The notes: a model not told the origin generated them from the sequence alone. Numbered from the stretch's first letter, positions 30,637 through 44,274 are shown. The stretch is 64,000 nucleotides of DNA from Agapanthus africanus (GCA_030015575.1 JASDDO010000001.1:324789595-324853594), one strand, 5' to 3'. Numbers and translations: made by a program.

Positions 30637-33600
30637 TATTGGATATATTGTCCTCAACTTCAATTATTGGATCGCAGGCACGCAATTGCAATGATTGAGG
30701 GAGGACCTATACCGGTAGGACAGTCTTACTCATGATGATAGTATGCTATCCGGTTTATCTTTATCATCGTGTACTGCTTTAGGTGACCTTAGAGGTCGCT
30801 ATTACACGTTGATAGAGCCCTTAGGATTCTTGCTTGACTGCCAGCAGTATGATGGCGATCATATATGTGGGAGCTGGGGTTTATAAGCACATCCTTAAAA
30901 GGTCCCTAGTCATGGGAGTTTCGAGACTGGGCATCGATACTCCATGAGTAGACTAGTGTATACGATCGAGACCCCGACGAGGGGCGGTGGCTGGTCTCAC
31001 AAGCCATTGGTGTCTGTTGGTTCACCTAAGACGTATACAGGTGCTTATTGGGTTATGAGTACACCGGACAGGACTCTCCGGGAACATGCTAGTTGGTATT
31101 ATACCTGACGTCTGATAGCAGTTCCCTGGTGACATGTGTACAGGTTAGTTCATCGACCTGAGATCGTCATTTGTCTCGTGTGAGTTCCTACTGTGCTTTG
31201 ATTACTACCTTACCACGGCTCAAAGGAGTCGTGCAAACAGGTTTTAGTTGGGTACAGTCCCGAGCCACATGGAGGCAGTGAGCAGATCGGCAGGGGTTTC
31301 GTCTCTCCCGGTATTGGGGGTGTGATCGCGCTGTATCTAGGAAAGCCATTACACGAAGTCCTTGTTAGTTATATGTATGCCCTAGAGGCCATTACTGTAC
31401 ATTGGATGTATATTGTAGTGGGTGCTTGGACATATATAGGGAGGACTTTCTTGCTCGACATGATAGTATGCTATCTGGTTGATCTTTACCTTAACGTGTA
31501 CACTGATTGTCTCTCTGTTACATGTTAGTAAAGCCCTTAGGATGTGTACTTGATTACCTGGACTATGATGCGGATCATACTAGTGGGGACATGGTAGTCC
31601 ATAAGTACATCCTTCAAAGTCCCTAGTCGTGGGTATATCGAGACGGGGCATCGATATACCAGAGTAGACTAGCGTATACCTTCTCGACCCATACAGATGG
31701 GCGATGGATGATCCCATATCCATTGGTGTTTGACATCAGAGATGATATACGGGTGCTCAGTGGAGACTGGGTACACTGGACGGACACGCCGAGAACTCCC
31801 AGATGGTATTATACCTTACGTCAGATGGCAGTTCTCTGGTGACACTGGTACAGAGTAGTCTGTTGACCCGAGATCGTCATAGAGTCTTGTGTGGTTCCCA
31901 CTGTGCTTTAATTTCCACCTTACCACGTCCAAGAGGGCGTGCAAAATGGTGGTTTTTGGGTACAGTCCCGAGTCACATGGAGGCAATGAGCGATAGGAGG
32001 GGATTCGTCTCTCCCGGTATAGGGAGTTGATGTTGCACTGTGTTCGATTGGCTATAAACGGAAATCCCTGGCCAGGGTTGCTGAGATTTACTGGTAAGCG
32101 TTACCAGTAGTTTCTCGAACTGTTATAGACCTCATATCGACACGACTTATCGAGCTATTGGGGTCTGACGTTTACCACCCCTATGCGAGATATGCGACAT
32201 ATCAGACGATCAGACCGGACTGTACGGTAAGTGTTACTGGTTGGATTCAGAGGAGTGTGAGCGGGCTTGCTCGTCGATCTTCTGATCGCTCAATACCCGG
32301 GTGGCCGTTACGTTTAGCAGACCGCTTGCGGCTTGTGGGTGTTTGATATGATCATCACCTGCTGCCGGCGTATTGACGAGTCTTTAGAGTTCTACACAGA
32401 GGTTTCCTGGCTCAAGAGAAACGAAATAGGAGCGCATATAAGATATGTGCAGGACCGTATTCCATTCTCGCGATGAATGTATCGAAAGGTTGTATGCGAT
32501 ATAACCTAGTTATCGAATCAAGGATTGATTCGGTAAGCCGATACATAGGATACTAGTCGGTTATATGCGATATGACCGGATCGTTAAATCAAGTGTTGAT
32601 TTAATGATTTAATGTATAATTATATATATTTGATATATTACTTTGCATTAACTAGTATTGGTTCACTTTAAATGGATTTTCTCACTTGAATTGTGCACAT
32701 TGTATATGTGATATAGTTTTGTGCACTTGTATGTATCATGTTTGATGATACATGTTTACTTGAGTTTGTGTAAAGATTAAACCATGGTTATTTAAATGGT
32801 TAGGGTTTTAATTTTCATATCTATTTATTTATTCATTTATTATGGAAATGATAATGAGAAAAATGGTGGCTTTCTTTGTTTGTTCATGAAGCTTTGACTA
32901 AAGTGACCATTTTGTCTCATCCCTAACTCTAACCATTTCACTTAACCATAGTTCTCTCTCTACACTTAACCATGGTTATAGTTATGATAAGAATAATCTT
33001 TTTTCTATTTTCCTAATTATTCTTATGATAATTATCTTCATCTTCTTCTTCATGAGCAAGAAAGAAAAGCTTGCCTCATCAATGGCAAGTGATGAAATCA
33101 TGTGAGAAATCCAATTCTAAAGTGAACCCACTTCCTATTTCTTCATCCTCTACCTCTTGCCAAGTAGTATAGGGTGTTTCCTTCACAAGTTTCATGACTT
33201 GGTGAAGTGGGAGCTTGATCTTGTGATGTCTCGACGTAGATCATCTTCGGCATCGTAGTCGATGACCTAGCCCGCCCATTTCTCCGATGAAGCCGACGCT
33301 AGAGCCCGGGATTTGATTTGGACAGCATGGGGACTTCATCACGGAGCTATGGAGGTGGAGCACCGGATCTACAAAGATTGTATTTCCGTTCACTTAGAGT
33401 AAAGTCGTTTACTTGTATTTGTTTCGCCTAAAATCTAGTTAACGATCGTATTAGGGTTTCTCGGCACTTGTAATTTTTGAAATTGGCATGGTTAATGCCT
33501 TGTGAGACCTCTTTAGTGTGTCTAGGAACCCTGCAGTCCTTGGCCAAGGCAGGAGATTTACTGGTAGGTATTCCAGTAGTATCTCAGGGTGTTCTGAGCT

Positions 33601-34847
33601 ACACTCCGACACGACTTGTACCGCTTTTGGGGGTCTTACTTTTACCAACCCCCTGGGCCCGCTATGCGATACTCATAGACGAATGGACCAGACTGTACGG
33701 ATATTGTCACTGACAGGCTCAGTAGGGTGTCAGGATGAGTTCGCTCATCGACCTCCCTTTTGGTCAGTACCTGGTAGCCCGTTACGTATAGCTAGTACCA
33801 CTGACGTGCTAGTGGTTAAATACACAGCCAAAGTATTGACGAGTCTTTAGAGTCCCCCAGAGACAGTTTCTCAAGTTTCAGGCGAAACGTTGTAGAGGCC
33901 GTATGATATATGGCAGGGTTCGATCATATACATGCAGTAGTGCACGGATCATGATCGGACGGATCATACTAATGGGCTTTGGTTTAAGCCGGATCCTAGT
34001 ATTAGATTTGTTGGATTACTTTAGTCTCATCTCATTTGCATTTAGTCGGAATGCGGATGCAGGTATGTATATACAGGTGAGGGGTATCCTTGTGATCTAT
34101 CATGAGTTTAATTTAGATGTTGTCGTATCTTTTTATTGTTGTAAACATTTGCGTTAATGTTTACAAATGGAAATTGTGAGCTAAAGTCATCATTAGAAGC
34201 CTTAATTGTGACACATGCACAAGTGATGACTCATGGTCTCTTTCTTTGTGCATGTGTCAAATTATTTGATGGATTTGAGTCTTGATATGATAAGGAGAGA
34301 GAGAGGGGCTGCCATGATATGTTTTTGGTCTTGTATTTTTCATAACACTCTTTCTTTTTATCATAAGAATACACTAGAAAAAGAAAGGCTTCTTCTTCTT
34401 CTTCTTGCTCTAGCTCATAACCTCCCTTAATGGCATCATCTCTAACCTCCATCCATACACTCTCATGTGATGAGAATCAATGGATGCTTGAGACAAAGTT
34501 ATCACACACATTCTCTACATCGCCTTGGACACGTCGGCTAGCAAACTTCGTGCCCGAGTTTCTTCGAATGAAGCGAGAGCCCGTAGAAAGACTCGATGAT
34601 GTGGTGCCCTTTCCGACGAGGAGACCGGAGCTCGGAGATGCCGCGAGGAGCTTGGGATTGTGGCCAATGACCGAAGGACACGGATCGATCGGTATAGCTT
34701 TTCAACCCTTTCTCTAGTTGCTAGTTATAGGTTAATGGTTCGATCCGGGTTTATAGTGTACGATAGCGCCGGTTTCAAGTTACGAAAAGTTTTCGTTTCC
34801 ACATTTTGGCCTCGGACAGACGGCCGGGGCGGTACCATAGACTTACA
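30637..34847 (+). repeat. 3' LTR of Z (interrupted by solo LTR S2)
   Basis: Pieces 30637-31362 and 33541-34847, matching the reverse complement of the Y' LTR. The start is degraded (TT for TG). The end aligns through ...CTTACA at 34847. Confidence 0.8.
31363..33535 (+). repeat. Solo LTR S2 (X family)
   Basis: 2173 bp from TGTTAGTTATATG to AACCCTGCA, flanked by GTCCT at 31358-31362 and 33536-33540. No interior. Confidence 0.95.
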
Positions 34848-35322
34848 TATGTCTCCACGTCTAAGAGTATCGCATATCGGGCCTAGGCTTTGAATCTGTC
34901 AGACCCCAATAACTCGATAAGTCGTGCGACAGAGAACTCATAACCAACCGGAGATACAACTGATAACACTTATCAGTTTATCTCCACTGCGATGGCCATC
35001 AACTTATGGTTGAGACGAATCCCCTCGGCCGCTCAGTGTCTCTACGTGCTTCGGGACTATACCCAACAAAAACCTGTTTGCACGACTCTTTTGGCCGTGG
35101 TAGGATAGAAGTCTAAGTATAGTGGGAATACACATGAGACACTATGGCAATCTTAGGTACTAGAGACTACCCTGTACTTATTTCACAAGAGAACTGCTAC
35201 CTGACATTGGTATATTACTAACCAGGAGTTCTCGGTGAGTCCGTCCAGTGTTACGCATCCAATGAGCACATGTATACAATCCTTAATGTCAAACATGTTG
35301 GATATGGATGCTAGGGATATGT
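34848..35322 (-). repeat. LTR fragment W (minus orientation)
   Basis: The middle part of a related copia LTR: TCGCATATCGGGCCTAGG, CGGGACTATACCC and GGAGTTCTCGGTGAG occur in minus-LTR order. It keeps the hairpin ACTGATAA-CAC-TTATCAGT (34959-34977). Z borders it on the left, and the orientation switches at about 35323. Confidence 0.7.
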
Positions 35323-36058
35323 ATATACAGGACAATCTTGTTCGATATGATAGTATGCTATTTGGTTTACCTTTATCTTAATATGTCTATATGTTTTACT
35401 TGTTATTTCATATCGCTTATACATATTGATAAAGCTATTAGGATCATTGCTTGACTACCAGTGTTGTGATGGCAATCATACTTGTGGGAGCTGGATGGTC
35501 GATAAGAAAATCCTTAAATGCCCCTAGTCATGGGAGAATCGAGACTCGGCATCGATACTCCAGAGTAGACCAGTGTATACATTTCTAGACCCTGACGAGG
35601 GCGATGGTTGGTCCCGTAGCCATTGGTGTGATACACCTAAGATTGTATACAGGTGCTCACTGGGGTGAGTATACTAGACGAACTCACCAAGAACTGCTTA
35701 GATGGTATTATACCTATCGCCAGATAGCAGTTCTATAGCGACATGAGTACAGATAATCTGTCGACCTAAGCTCGTCATTTTTCTCATGTGAGTTCCCACT
35801 GTGCTTTGATTACTCCCTATCACGGGTCTACTGAGTCGTGCAAACTAGTTTTAGTTAGGTACAGTTCTGAGCCACAAAGAGGCAGTGAGCGATTGTTAGG
35901 GATTTATCTCTCCTGATATAGGGAATTGATGTCGCGCTGTGTTCGGTTGGACAACACCATAAGTCCCTGGCCATGGCGGATTAAGAATTACTGATAGTTA
36001 GATCAGTAGATTCTCGGATGGTCTTGAGCCACATCGGCACGACTTGTCAGGTTATTAG
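35323..36058 (+). repeat. LTR fragment W2 (plus orientation)
   Basis: Starts inside an LTR about 80 bp from its terminus (GATATGATAGTATGCTAT) and runs in plus-LTR order to 36058, where X2 begins. It is inverted relative to W with no duplication or terminus at the junction. Confidence 0.7.
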
Positions 36059-36813
36059 TGTTAGTTATATGTATGTCCTAGAGGCCATTATTGTATATGT
36101 GATGTATATTATAGTGGATGCTTGGATATATATAGAGAGGAATTTCTTGCTCGACATGATAGTATGCTATCTGGTTACTCTTTGTCTTAACATGTAGACT
36201 TGTATTATGATACTGTCTTGCTCTTACATGTTGATAAAGCCCTTAGGATGTGTACTTGACTACCAGGACTATGATGGAGATCATACTAGTTGGGTGAAGG
36301 GTAGTCCACAAGTACATCCTATAATTGTTCCTAGTCGAGGGTGTATCAAGACAGGGTATCGATATTCCATAGTAGACTAGCGTATACGCTTCTTGACCCA
36401 TATGATGGGCGATGGATGATCCTACATCCATTGGTGTTTGACATCAAAGATAGTATACGGGCGCTCAGTGGAGACTGGGTACACTGAATGGACTCGCCGG
36501 GAACTCCTAGTTGGTATTATACCTATCGTCAGATAGCAGTTCTCTGGTGACACTGGTACAAGTTAGTCTGTGGACCCAAGATCGTCATAGAGTGTTGTGT
36601 GATTCCCACTGTGCTTTGATTTTCACCTTACCACGTTTAAGAGAGCGTACAAAACGGTGGCTTTTAGGTACAGACCCAAATCACATGAAGGCAATGAGCG
36701 ATAGGAGGGGATTCGTCTCTCCCGGTATTGGGGGTTGATGTTGCGCTGTGTTCGATTGGCTATAAAAGGAAGTCCCTGGCCAGGGCTGATTCGGAGATCT
36801 ACTGGTAAGTGTT
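36059..36813 (+). repeat. LTR X2, first part (host of V)
   Basis: Starts TGTTAGTTATATGTATG at 36059 and is cut at 36813 by element V. It resumes at 49626; GTGTT (36809-36813, 49626-49630) is the target duplication. Confidence 0.9.
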
Positions 36814-38896
36814 TGAAAGGTTTTCCTAGCACCTTATACTGAGTTTTGAAGCATCACATGTCTCAAAGTTTGGATTTTGATGGTGCTAAACAAGCATGCA
36901 AAGGAATCGATCCTAGAAAAATTAGGGTTACAAAACTTAATGCTAATAAAATTAGGGTTTCGAGACTACAACCTTTGTAGCTCCCTTTTGTTGGACTCCT
37001 TGGTCTCTTGGGTGTTGGAAGAAGGTCCTCTTGAAGTCCTCTCACGTCCATGACGATCCATCCGGAGTTCCCCGTCCAAGCTCGCAACTTCTTGAATCGA
37101 AGAGAACACTCTAAACAAGTTGGCTAGACTTGTGTAGAATGATATTGTGGTTAAGATTCTCACTTCAAAAACCTTTCCTTATGTGTATTTTACTCACTAT
37201 AAAAACCTAGAGAGCAAATGGTGAAGGAGGAAGAAGATGGCTTTTTATTTTAACAAGAGTAGAATGATAACCATGAAAAGAAAAATGAAATATATCATTA
37301 TATATTTTATTTCTTCTCACTATGAACCATGGTTAAAATGATGGAGACATTATTTAACTTGAGTTTTAGAACATAAAGAGAAGGATAACTCAAGGTTAAA
37401 GGTAGGTGAGAAAGGTTAGGTTTAAAGAAGAATGTAGAAGCAAGCAAGAATTATCCTTATCTTTTCTATTTTGTTTTAAACAATAAATCAAATAATAATC
37501 CATATATTCAACCATGGTGTGAGTCTTATATTGCCATCTTATTCCATATATAAACAACCATGATAGATGCGTGTATGTATGTATGTATGCACATCCATAT
37601 GTGCATGAAACTAGTAAGAAAGAAAGAAAGAAAAACATACATGCATGCACACATCCATCATTCAAGAAAAGGTTTTAAGTAAGAAAACTAATGGTTAAAT
37701 GATAAATCAACACTTGATTTATCAATCTGGCCATATCACATATGACCCCACCAAAAGCAAGCCGCCCGATCAATGTACGGTATCATATACGCGCATTTTA
37801 ATCGGGTCCATGCGCATATATCATACGCGCACCACAACGTTTCGTCTGGACTGGGTAATTCCTGTGTGGGACTCTAAGACTCGTCAATACGCCGGCAGAG
37901 GGTGATGATCATATCAAGCACCCCCAAGCCGCAAGCGGTCAGCTAAACGTAACGGCTACCCGGGTATTGAGCGATCAGAAGAAAACAAGCGAACCTGTTA
38001 CAACTCCCGTCAAGCCAACCGGCAACACTACCGTACAGTCCGGTCTCTTCGTCAGATATGCTGCATATCGAGCCTAGGGATGGTCACGTCGACCCTAATA
38101 ACTCAATAAGTTGTGCCGGTGAATGGTTTATAACAGATCGAGAAACTACTGATAAAACTTATCAGCAAATCTCAGCAGCCCTGGCCAGGGACTTACTGAT
38201 ATAACCAGTCGGGCACAGCACAGCATCAACTCCCAATACCGGGAGAGACGAAACCCCTCCTATCGCTCATTGCCTTCGTGTGTCTCGGGACTGTACCCAA
38301 CGGCCACCTGTTTGCACGACTCGGTAGAGCCGTGGTAGGGTGGCAATCAAAGTACAGTGGGAGAACACACAAGACTCTATGACGACCTTGGGTCTACAGA
38401 CTAACCTGTACCAGTGTCACCTGAGAACTGCTATCCGACGATAGATATAATCCCATATAGGAGTTCTCGGTGAGTCCGTCCAGTGTACCCAGTCACCACT
38501 GAGCACCCGTATATGATCTTGATGTCAAACATCGATGAATGTGGGAACATCCATCGCCCATCGTATGGGTCTAGTATCGTATACGCTAGTCTACTCTGGT
38601 ATATCAATGCCCCGTCTTGATATACCAGCGACTAGGGACTTTCCAGGATATGCTTATAGACTACAGATGTCCCACTAGTATGATCTGCATCATAATCAGA
38701 GTAGTCAAGCCGATATCCTCAGGGCTTTATCAGCAAGTATGAATGAATAAAAGTATGATCAAAACAAGATGTCAGATAAAGAAGAACCAGATAGAATACT
38801 ATCATGTCGAGCAAGAATGCATACTGAATATATATATACATGTGTAGATACAACCACTATCATATAATGGCCTCTAGGGCATACATATATCCAACA
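36814..38896 (-). repeat. 3' LTR of V
   Basis: 2083 bp, TGTTGGATATATG to GAAAACCTTTCA on the minus strand. Contains short TATG and GAAA tetranucleotide repeats (37574-37590, 37616-37634) and the hairpin CTGATAA-AAC-TTATCAG (38149-38165). Confidence 0.95.
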
Positions 38897-38911
38897 ATCT
38901 CCCACTTGCAC
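38897..38911 (-). other. Polypurine tract of V
   Basis: GTGCAAGTGGGAGAT on the minus strand, abutting the 3' LTR. Confidence 0.9.
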
Positions 38912-39732
38912 TAAGGCCAGTTATTGGCGTATCTCATACCCAACATCTCAAAAAGTCGCTCATGCTGCAGCTGAGGAAGGGCCTTGGTGAATGGATCCGC
39001 GGCGTTATTCTTTGGGTCTACCCTCCTAATCTCGATCTCGCGGCGATCTACAATCTCCCGGATGAAATGAAAACGCCTCAGGATGTGTCTGGACCGCTGA
39101 TGGGATCTGGGCTCCTTGGCCAATGCCATAGCCTCATTATTGTCACAATACAAAGGTATTGGATCAATAATGGTTGGAACTACTCCTAGCTCCGAGACGA
39201 ACTTCTTCATCCAGACGGCTTCCTTGGCTGCATCATTTGCAGCAATGTACTCAGCTTCCATCGTAGAGTCTGCAATGGTATCTTGTTTGGAACTCTTCCA
39301 ACTCACCGCCCCTCCATTGAGGGTAAATACAAACCCAGAGTTAGATTTGCTGTCTTCCTTATCGCTCTGGAAGCTCGAATCGGTAAAAGCCTCCATTTGG
39401 AGATCTCCATTACCATACACCAAGAACAATTTATTAGTCCTTCGTAAGTACTTAAGAATGTTCTTCACAGCTGTCCATTGATTCTCCCCTGGGTTAGATT
39501 GATACCTGCTTACAACACTAAGTGTATAAGCTACATCTGGGCGTGTACATAACATCGCATACATTATTGATCCTACTGCCGAAGCATAGGGTATAACACT
39601 CATGCGAGCTCTCTCTTCATCGGTCTTTGGACAAGAATCCTTGGAGAGAGTGACCCCATGGCAAGCGGGTAAGGCACCCCGCTTGGAGTCTTCCATAGTA
39701 AACCTTTTTAGGATGGTGTCAATGTACCTGGT
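38911..39732 (-). CDS. Copia RNase H segment of V
   Basis: A 261-residue segment from its first Met (39696). It covers the end of the reverse transcriptase connection (MEDSKRG...), then the copia RNase H with FTDSSFQSDKED and STMEAEYIAA, ending MRYANNWP at the polypurine tract. In frame with the segment upstream; the only barrier is TAA at 39733-39735 where B has Gln (GLSQSRYID). RNase H would remove template RNA and generate the polypurine primer. Confidence 0.93.
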   Translation of the reverse strand, partial: TRYIDTILKRFTMEDSKRGALPACHGVTLSKDSCPKTDEERARMSVIPYASAVGSIMYAMLCTRPDVAYTLSVVSRYQSNPGENQWTAVKNILKYLRRTNKLFLVYGNGDLQMEAFTDSSFQSDKEDSKSNSGFVFTLNGGAVSWKSSKQDTIADSTMEAEYIAANDAAKEAVWMKKFVSELGVVPTIIDPIPLYCDNNEAMALAKEPRSHQRSRHILRRFHFIREIVDRREIEIRRVDPKNNAADPFTKALPQLQHERLFEMLGMRYANNWP

Positions 39733-41345
39733 TTAGGACAATCCCAATAACCTTCTGGATCTATCCCTATAGATCCTTATGCCCAGAATGTATGTGGCAT
39801 CACCCAGGTCCTTCATGGAGAACCTCAGTGATAAGAAAGATTTGACCGACTGTAGCATAGGAATATCATTTCCTATCAGAAGAATGTCATCCACGTACAA
39901 TACGAGGAATGTGACAGCTCTCCCTACAGCCTTCTTATAAACACAAGGTTCATCTGGATTTTTGATGAAATCAAACTCTTTGATGACATCATCGAAACAG
40001 ATGTTCCAACTCCATGATGCCTGCTTTAACCCATATATGGATTTAAGCAATTTGCATGCTTTCCCGCTGCTCCCACTGTTAACGAAGCCCTCTGGCTGAT
40101 CCTTATAAACGTATTCTTCTAAATTTCCATTTAGAAATGCGGTTTTAACGTCCATCTGCCAGATTTCATAGTCGTAGTGAGCAGCAATAGCAAGTAGGAT
40201 CCGAATGGATTTAAGCATGGCTACAGGAGAAAAAGTCTCGTCATAGTCCAAACCTGGTCTTTGACAAAAGCCTTTCGCCACAAGTCTTGCCTTATAGGTC
40301 TCCACCTGCCCATCTACACCAATCTTTCTTTTAAAGATCCATTTGCACCCCACAGGTTTTACCCCAGGGGGTACAACGTCCAAAGTCCATACTTTGTTGG
40401 TGTATATAGACTCCATTTCGGATATCATGGCATCCAGCCACTTCACAGAATCTCTACTCGTGATAGCTTGCTGAAAACTGGTAGGATCATCATCATTCAT
40501 GATACAGTCTTCTCTGTCACCATCAATGAGGAAACCGTAGTACCTCTCCGGTGGGCAAGAAGTCCTACCAGACTTACGGAGTGGCCGAGGTTTTTCAGTT
40601 TCTGTTGTAACAGTCGGTTCAACCAAATCGTCATTTGTAGTTTGTGTCTCCAGAACCTCTTCTAGATCCACTACCTTGCCATCATCTTTATCTGTGAAAA
40701 ACTCTTTTTCCAAGAATGTGGCATACTGAGAAACAAACACCTTTTGTTCCTCTTTGTGGTAGAACAGATATCCATAAGAATTAGTTGGATATCCCACAAA
40801 GTTACACATGACTGACCGTGTCTCGAGTTTGTCCGGATTCTGCTTTTTAACATAGGACGGGAAACCCCAAATCTTAATTCTCTTAAGAGATGGTCTATTC
40901 CCATGCCATATCTCATATGGCGTGGTAGACACGGCTTTGGTTGGAACCCTGTTTAGCAGAAACGCTGCAGTCTCCAATGCATGCCCCCAAAACGAGACTG
41001 GTAACTCAGCGTCACTCATCATGGACCGGACCATATCTAATAGGGTCCTATTCCGTCGTTCTGACACACCGTTGTGCTGTGGTGTGTAAGGAGGAGTGAG
41101 CTGAGAGAGAATCCCATTCTCTTTTAGGAAGTTTGCAAATTCTGTACTGAGATACTCACCACCTCGATCTGATCGAAGCATCTTAATACTCAAGCAGGTT
41201 TGTTTTTCTACTTCTTGTTTATATTCAATGAATTTCTCGAAAGCGTCGGACTTGTGCTTTAATAAAAATACATGACCGAATCTTGAGAAATCGTCAGTGA
41301 ATGTAATGAAGTATGAAAAACCGTCTCTAGCCTGTGTAGACATCG
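39733..41345 (-). CDS. Copia integrase (C-terminal) and reverse transcriptase segment of V
   Basis: A 536-residue segment beginning MSTQARDGF, just after HSDVCGP, because solo LTR S3 cuts integrase there. It keeps the second and third integrase residues (RSDRGGEY, VSERRNRT) and the full reverse transcriptase (QMDVKTAF, YVDDILLIG). It ends at TAA 39733. The first catalytic Asp lies on the other side of S3 at 43561-43635. No other lesion is seen, so the domain as such is well preserved. Confidence 0.93.
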
Positions 41346-43555
41346 TGTTAGTTGTATGTATGCCCTAGAGGCCAGTATTGTATAGATTATGTATATTATA
41401 TTGGATGCTTGGACATATATAGAGATGACTTTCTTGCTCGACATGATAGTATGCTATCTGGTTGATCTTTATCTTAACATGTACACTTGTCTCTTTATAC
41501 TGTCTTATAGTTACATGTTGGTAAAGCCCTTAGGATGTGTACTTGACTACCTGGACTATGATGCAGATCATACTAGTGGGGACATGGTATTCCATAAGTA
41601 CATCCTTCAAGGTCCCTAGTCGTGGGTGTATCGAGACGGGGCATCGATATACCAGAGTAGACTAGCGTATACGCTTCTCGACCCATGAGATAGGAGATGG
41701 ATTATCCCATATCCATTGGTGTTTGACATCAGAGATGGTATACGGATGCTCAGTGGAGACTGGGTACACTGGACGGACTCGCCGAGAACTCCCAGATGGT
41801 ATTATACCTCACGTCAGATGGCAGTTCTCAGGTGACACTTGTGCAGGTTAGTCTGTAGACCCGAGATCGTCATAGAGTCTTGTGTGATTCCCACTGTGCT
41901 TTGATCTCCACCTTACCATGTCCATGAGGGCGTGCAAAACGGTGGTCTTTGGGTACAGTCCCGAGTCACATGGAGGCAATGAGCGATAGGAGGGGTTTCG
42001 TCTCTCCCGGTATTGGGGGTTGATGTTGCGCTGTGCTCGATTGGCCGTAACAGGGAAGTCCCTGGCCAGGGCTGATCAGAGATTTGCTGGTAAGTGTTAC
42101 CAGTAGTTTCTCGACCCGTTATGAGCCTCACATCGGCATGACTTATCGAGTATTGGGGTCTGACGTTCACCACCCCTAGACTTGATATGCGACGTATCAG
42201 ACGAACAGACCGGACTGTACGGTAAGTGTTACTGGTTGGATTCACAGGAGTGTGAGCGGGATAGCTCGTCGATCTTCTGATCGCTCAATACCCGGATGGC
42301 CGTTACGTTTATCAGACCGCTTGCGGCTTGTGGGTGCTTGATATGATCATCATCTGCTACCGGCGTATTGACGAGTCTTTAGAGTCCTACACAGAGGTTT
42401 CCTGGCTCAAGCGAAACGAAATAGGAGCGCATATGAGATATGTGCAGGACCGAGAATAATGGGTGTATGTGATACCGCATTTCATTCTCGCGATATATGT
42501 TTCGATTGGTTATATTCGATATGACCTAGTTATCGAATCATTGATTCGATAAATCGATACATTGAATACTAGTCGGTTATGTGCGACATGACCGGATCGT
42601 TGAATCAAATGTTGATTTAATGATTTGATGTATAATTATATATTTGATATATTACTTTGCATTAACTAGTATTGGTTCACTTTATACGGATTTTCTCACT
42701 TGATGTGCAAATTGTATATGTGATATACTTTTGTGCACATAGATGTATCATGTTTGATGATACTTGATTATTTAGTTTAGTATATAGAATTAAACCATGG
42801 TTAATTTGATAACTAGGGTTTTGCATATTCATTTATTTATTTATTTCTTCATTTATTTATTTGAAAGGTAAGAATGGTGGAGAAGTTTGTCTTTAGTTGA
42901 AGCTTCATGAAGCTTTGACTTCTTAACCATCCTTGTCTTCATGCTTAACCCTAACCTATCCAACTAACCATGGTCTATTCTCTACACTAAACTATGGTTT
43001 GTAAATGATAAGTATTGATTTATTTTATCATTTACAATAAGACTTATCATATTCTTTCTTCATCTTCATCTTCTTCTTCAAGAAAAGCTCAAGGTCCATC
43101 AATGGCAACTTGAGCTAAAGTGAGATAAATCCAATTCTAAAGTGAACCCACCTCCTATTTCTTCACCCTCTACCTCTTGCCAAGTTGTTTTGGGTGTTTT
43201 CTTCACAAGTTTCATAACTTTGTGAAGTCGGAGCTTGAACTTGTGATGCCTCGACGTAGATCGTCTTTGACACGAAGCCGACGACCTATTCCGCTCGCCT
43301 TCCCGATGAAACCGATGAACGAGTCTAAGATTGGAAAAGGACAGCGAGAGGAGCACTACGTGGAGCTAAGGAAGTGGATATCCAGATCTACAAAGGTTGT
43401 AGAATCTAACTTTTAGTTAAGTAGTTAACTAGATTATTATTTCGCCTAAACATCTAGTCTAAGATCCGTAGTCTAGGGTTTCTCGGCACCATTTTTTTTA
43501 AATTGGCATGTTCGATGCCTTGTGAGACCTCACTAGAGTGCCTAGGAACCTTTCA
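41346..43555 (+). repeat. Solo LTR S3 (B family) in integrase of V
   Basis: 2210 bp, TGTTAGTTGTATG to GGAACCTTTCA, flanked by CATCG at 41341-41345 and 43556-43560. Opposite in orientation to V. Contains a diverged, open copy of the short LTR ORF at 43177-43416. Confidence 0.95.
43177..43416 (+). other. Candidate short ORF in LTR (copy 3 of 3)
   Basis: 79 codons starting MPSCFGCFLHKFH and containing PRRRSSLTRSRRPIP. The B copies share its length and most residues in the first half. No recognised domain. Confidence 0.3.
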
Positions 43556-43560
43556 CATCG

Positions 43561-44274
43561 GCCCACATACATCACTATGTATGAGGTCTAGGAGCTGAGT
43601 AGCTCTTTCTCCGTGTCCGTTAAACGGAGTTTTGGTCATTTTACCCAAGACTGGCAAGTCGCATAAGATTTATATTCAAAAGAGTTTAAATATCCATCTT
43701 TGTGTAACTTGTTTAGTCTTGTTTCGTTAATATGACCAAGTCTACAGTGCCAAAGAAAAGCTTCATTTAATTCTGAAAGTTTTCTTTTGTTAGTGTGTTG
43801 TATACTGAAAACTGTGTGTTGATTTAGGACATATATTCCGTTATTAAGCGTACCATACCCAACCAACATTTGATTTAGGTGAATGTTCATAACATTGTTC
43901 TGCAATACAAAATTATATCTTTCATTGTCCAACAAAGAAACGGATATTATATTACATATCATACTTGGTACAAAATAACATGGATTCAAAACCAAAATAC
44001 ATCCAGATGACAACCCCAAGTGATACTCTCCCACTGCGAGTGTATGTACATTGGAACCATTTCCAACGCGGAGAGTATGGTCGCCTATCTTCAAAACCTT
44101 GCTATTTCTCAGCCCCTGCATAGAATTGCAAATGTGAGAACCTGAACCGGTATCCAATACCCAGGAAGCAGAGTTTATTGAAAAACAGTTTTCTGTCACA
44201 AACGCACCTGAAGCAGAAGCATCACCATGCTTCTTCTTGAGACTTAAGTACTCCGTGCAGTTGCGCTTCCAATG
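43561..44274 (-). pseudogene. Copia protease, pre-integrase and integrase start (element V)
   Basis: Residues from VTENCFSINS through protease WVLDTGSGSHICN and pre-integrase LWHCRLGHIN are open (43636-44199). The frame then hits CQSWVK and a stop because a few bases of CQSCLKGK are missing. Beyond that the integrase start, including HSDVCGP, can be read in a shifted frame at 43561-43635 up to S3. The upstream boundary is a TGA at 44275. Confidence 0.85.

Noticed and set aside
34838..34847. Truncation of the Z LTR end at GGTACCA
   Set aside because: A base-by-base comparison with the Y' LTR end shows equal length through 34847, so it is diverged and not truncated.
36863..37087. A 74-codon frame in both V LTRs (also 47593-47817)
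   Set aside because: Conserved only between the two LTRs of one element that differ by about 2%, with no counterpart in other LTR families.
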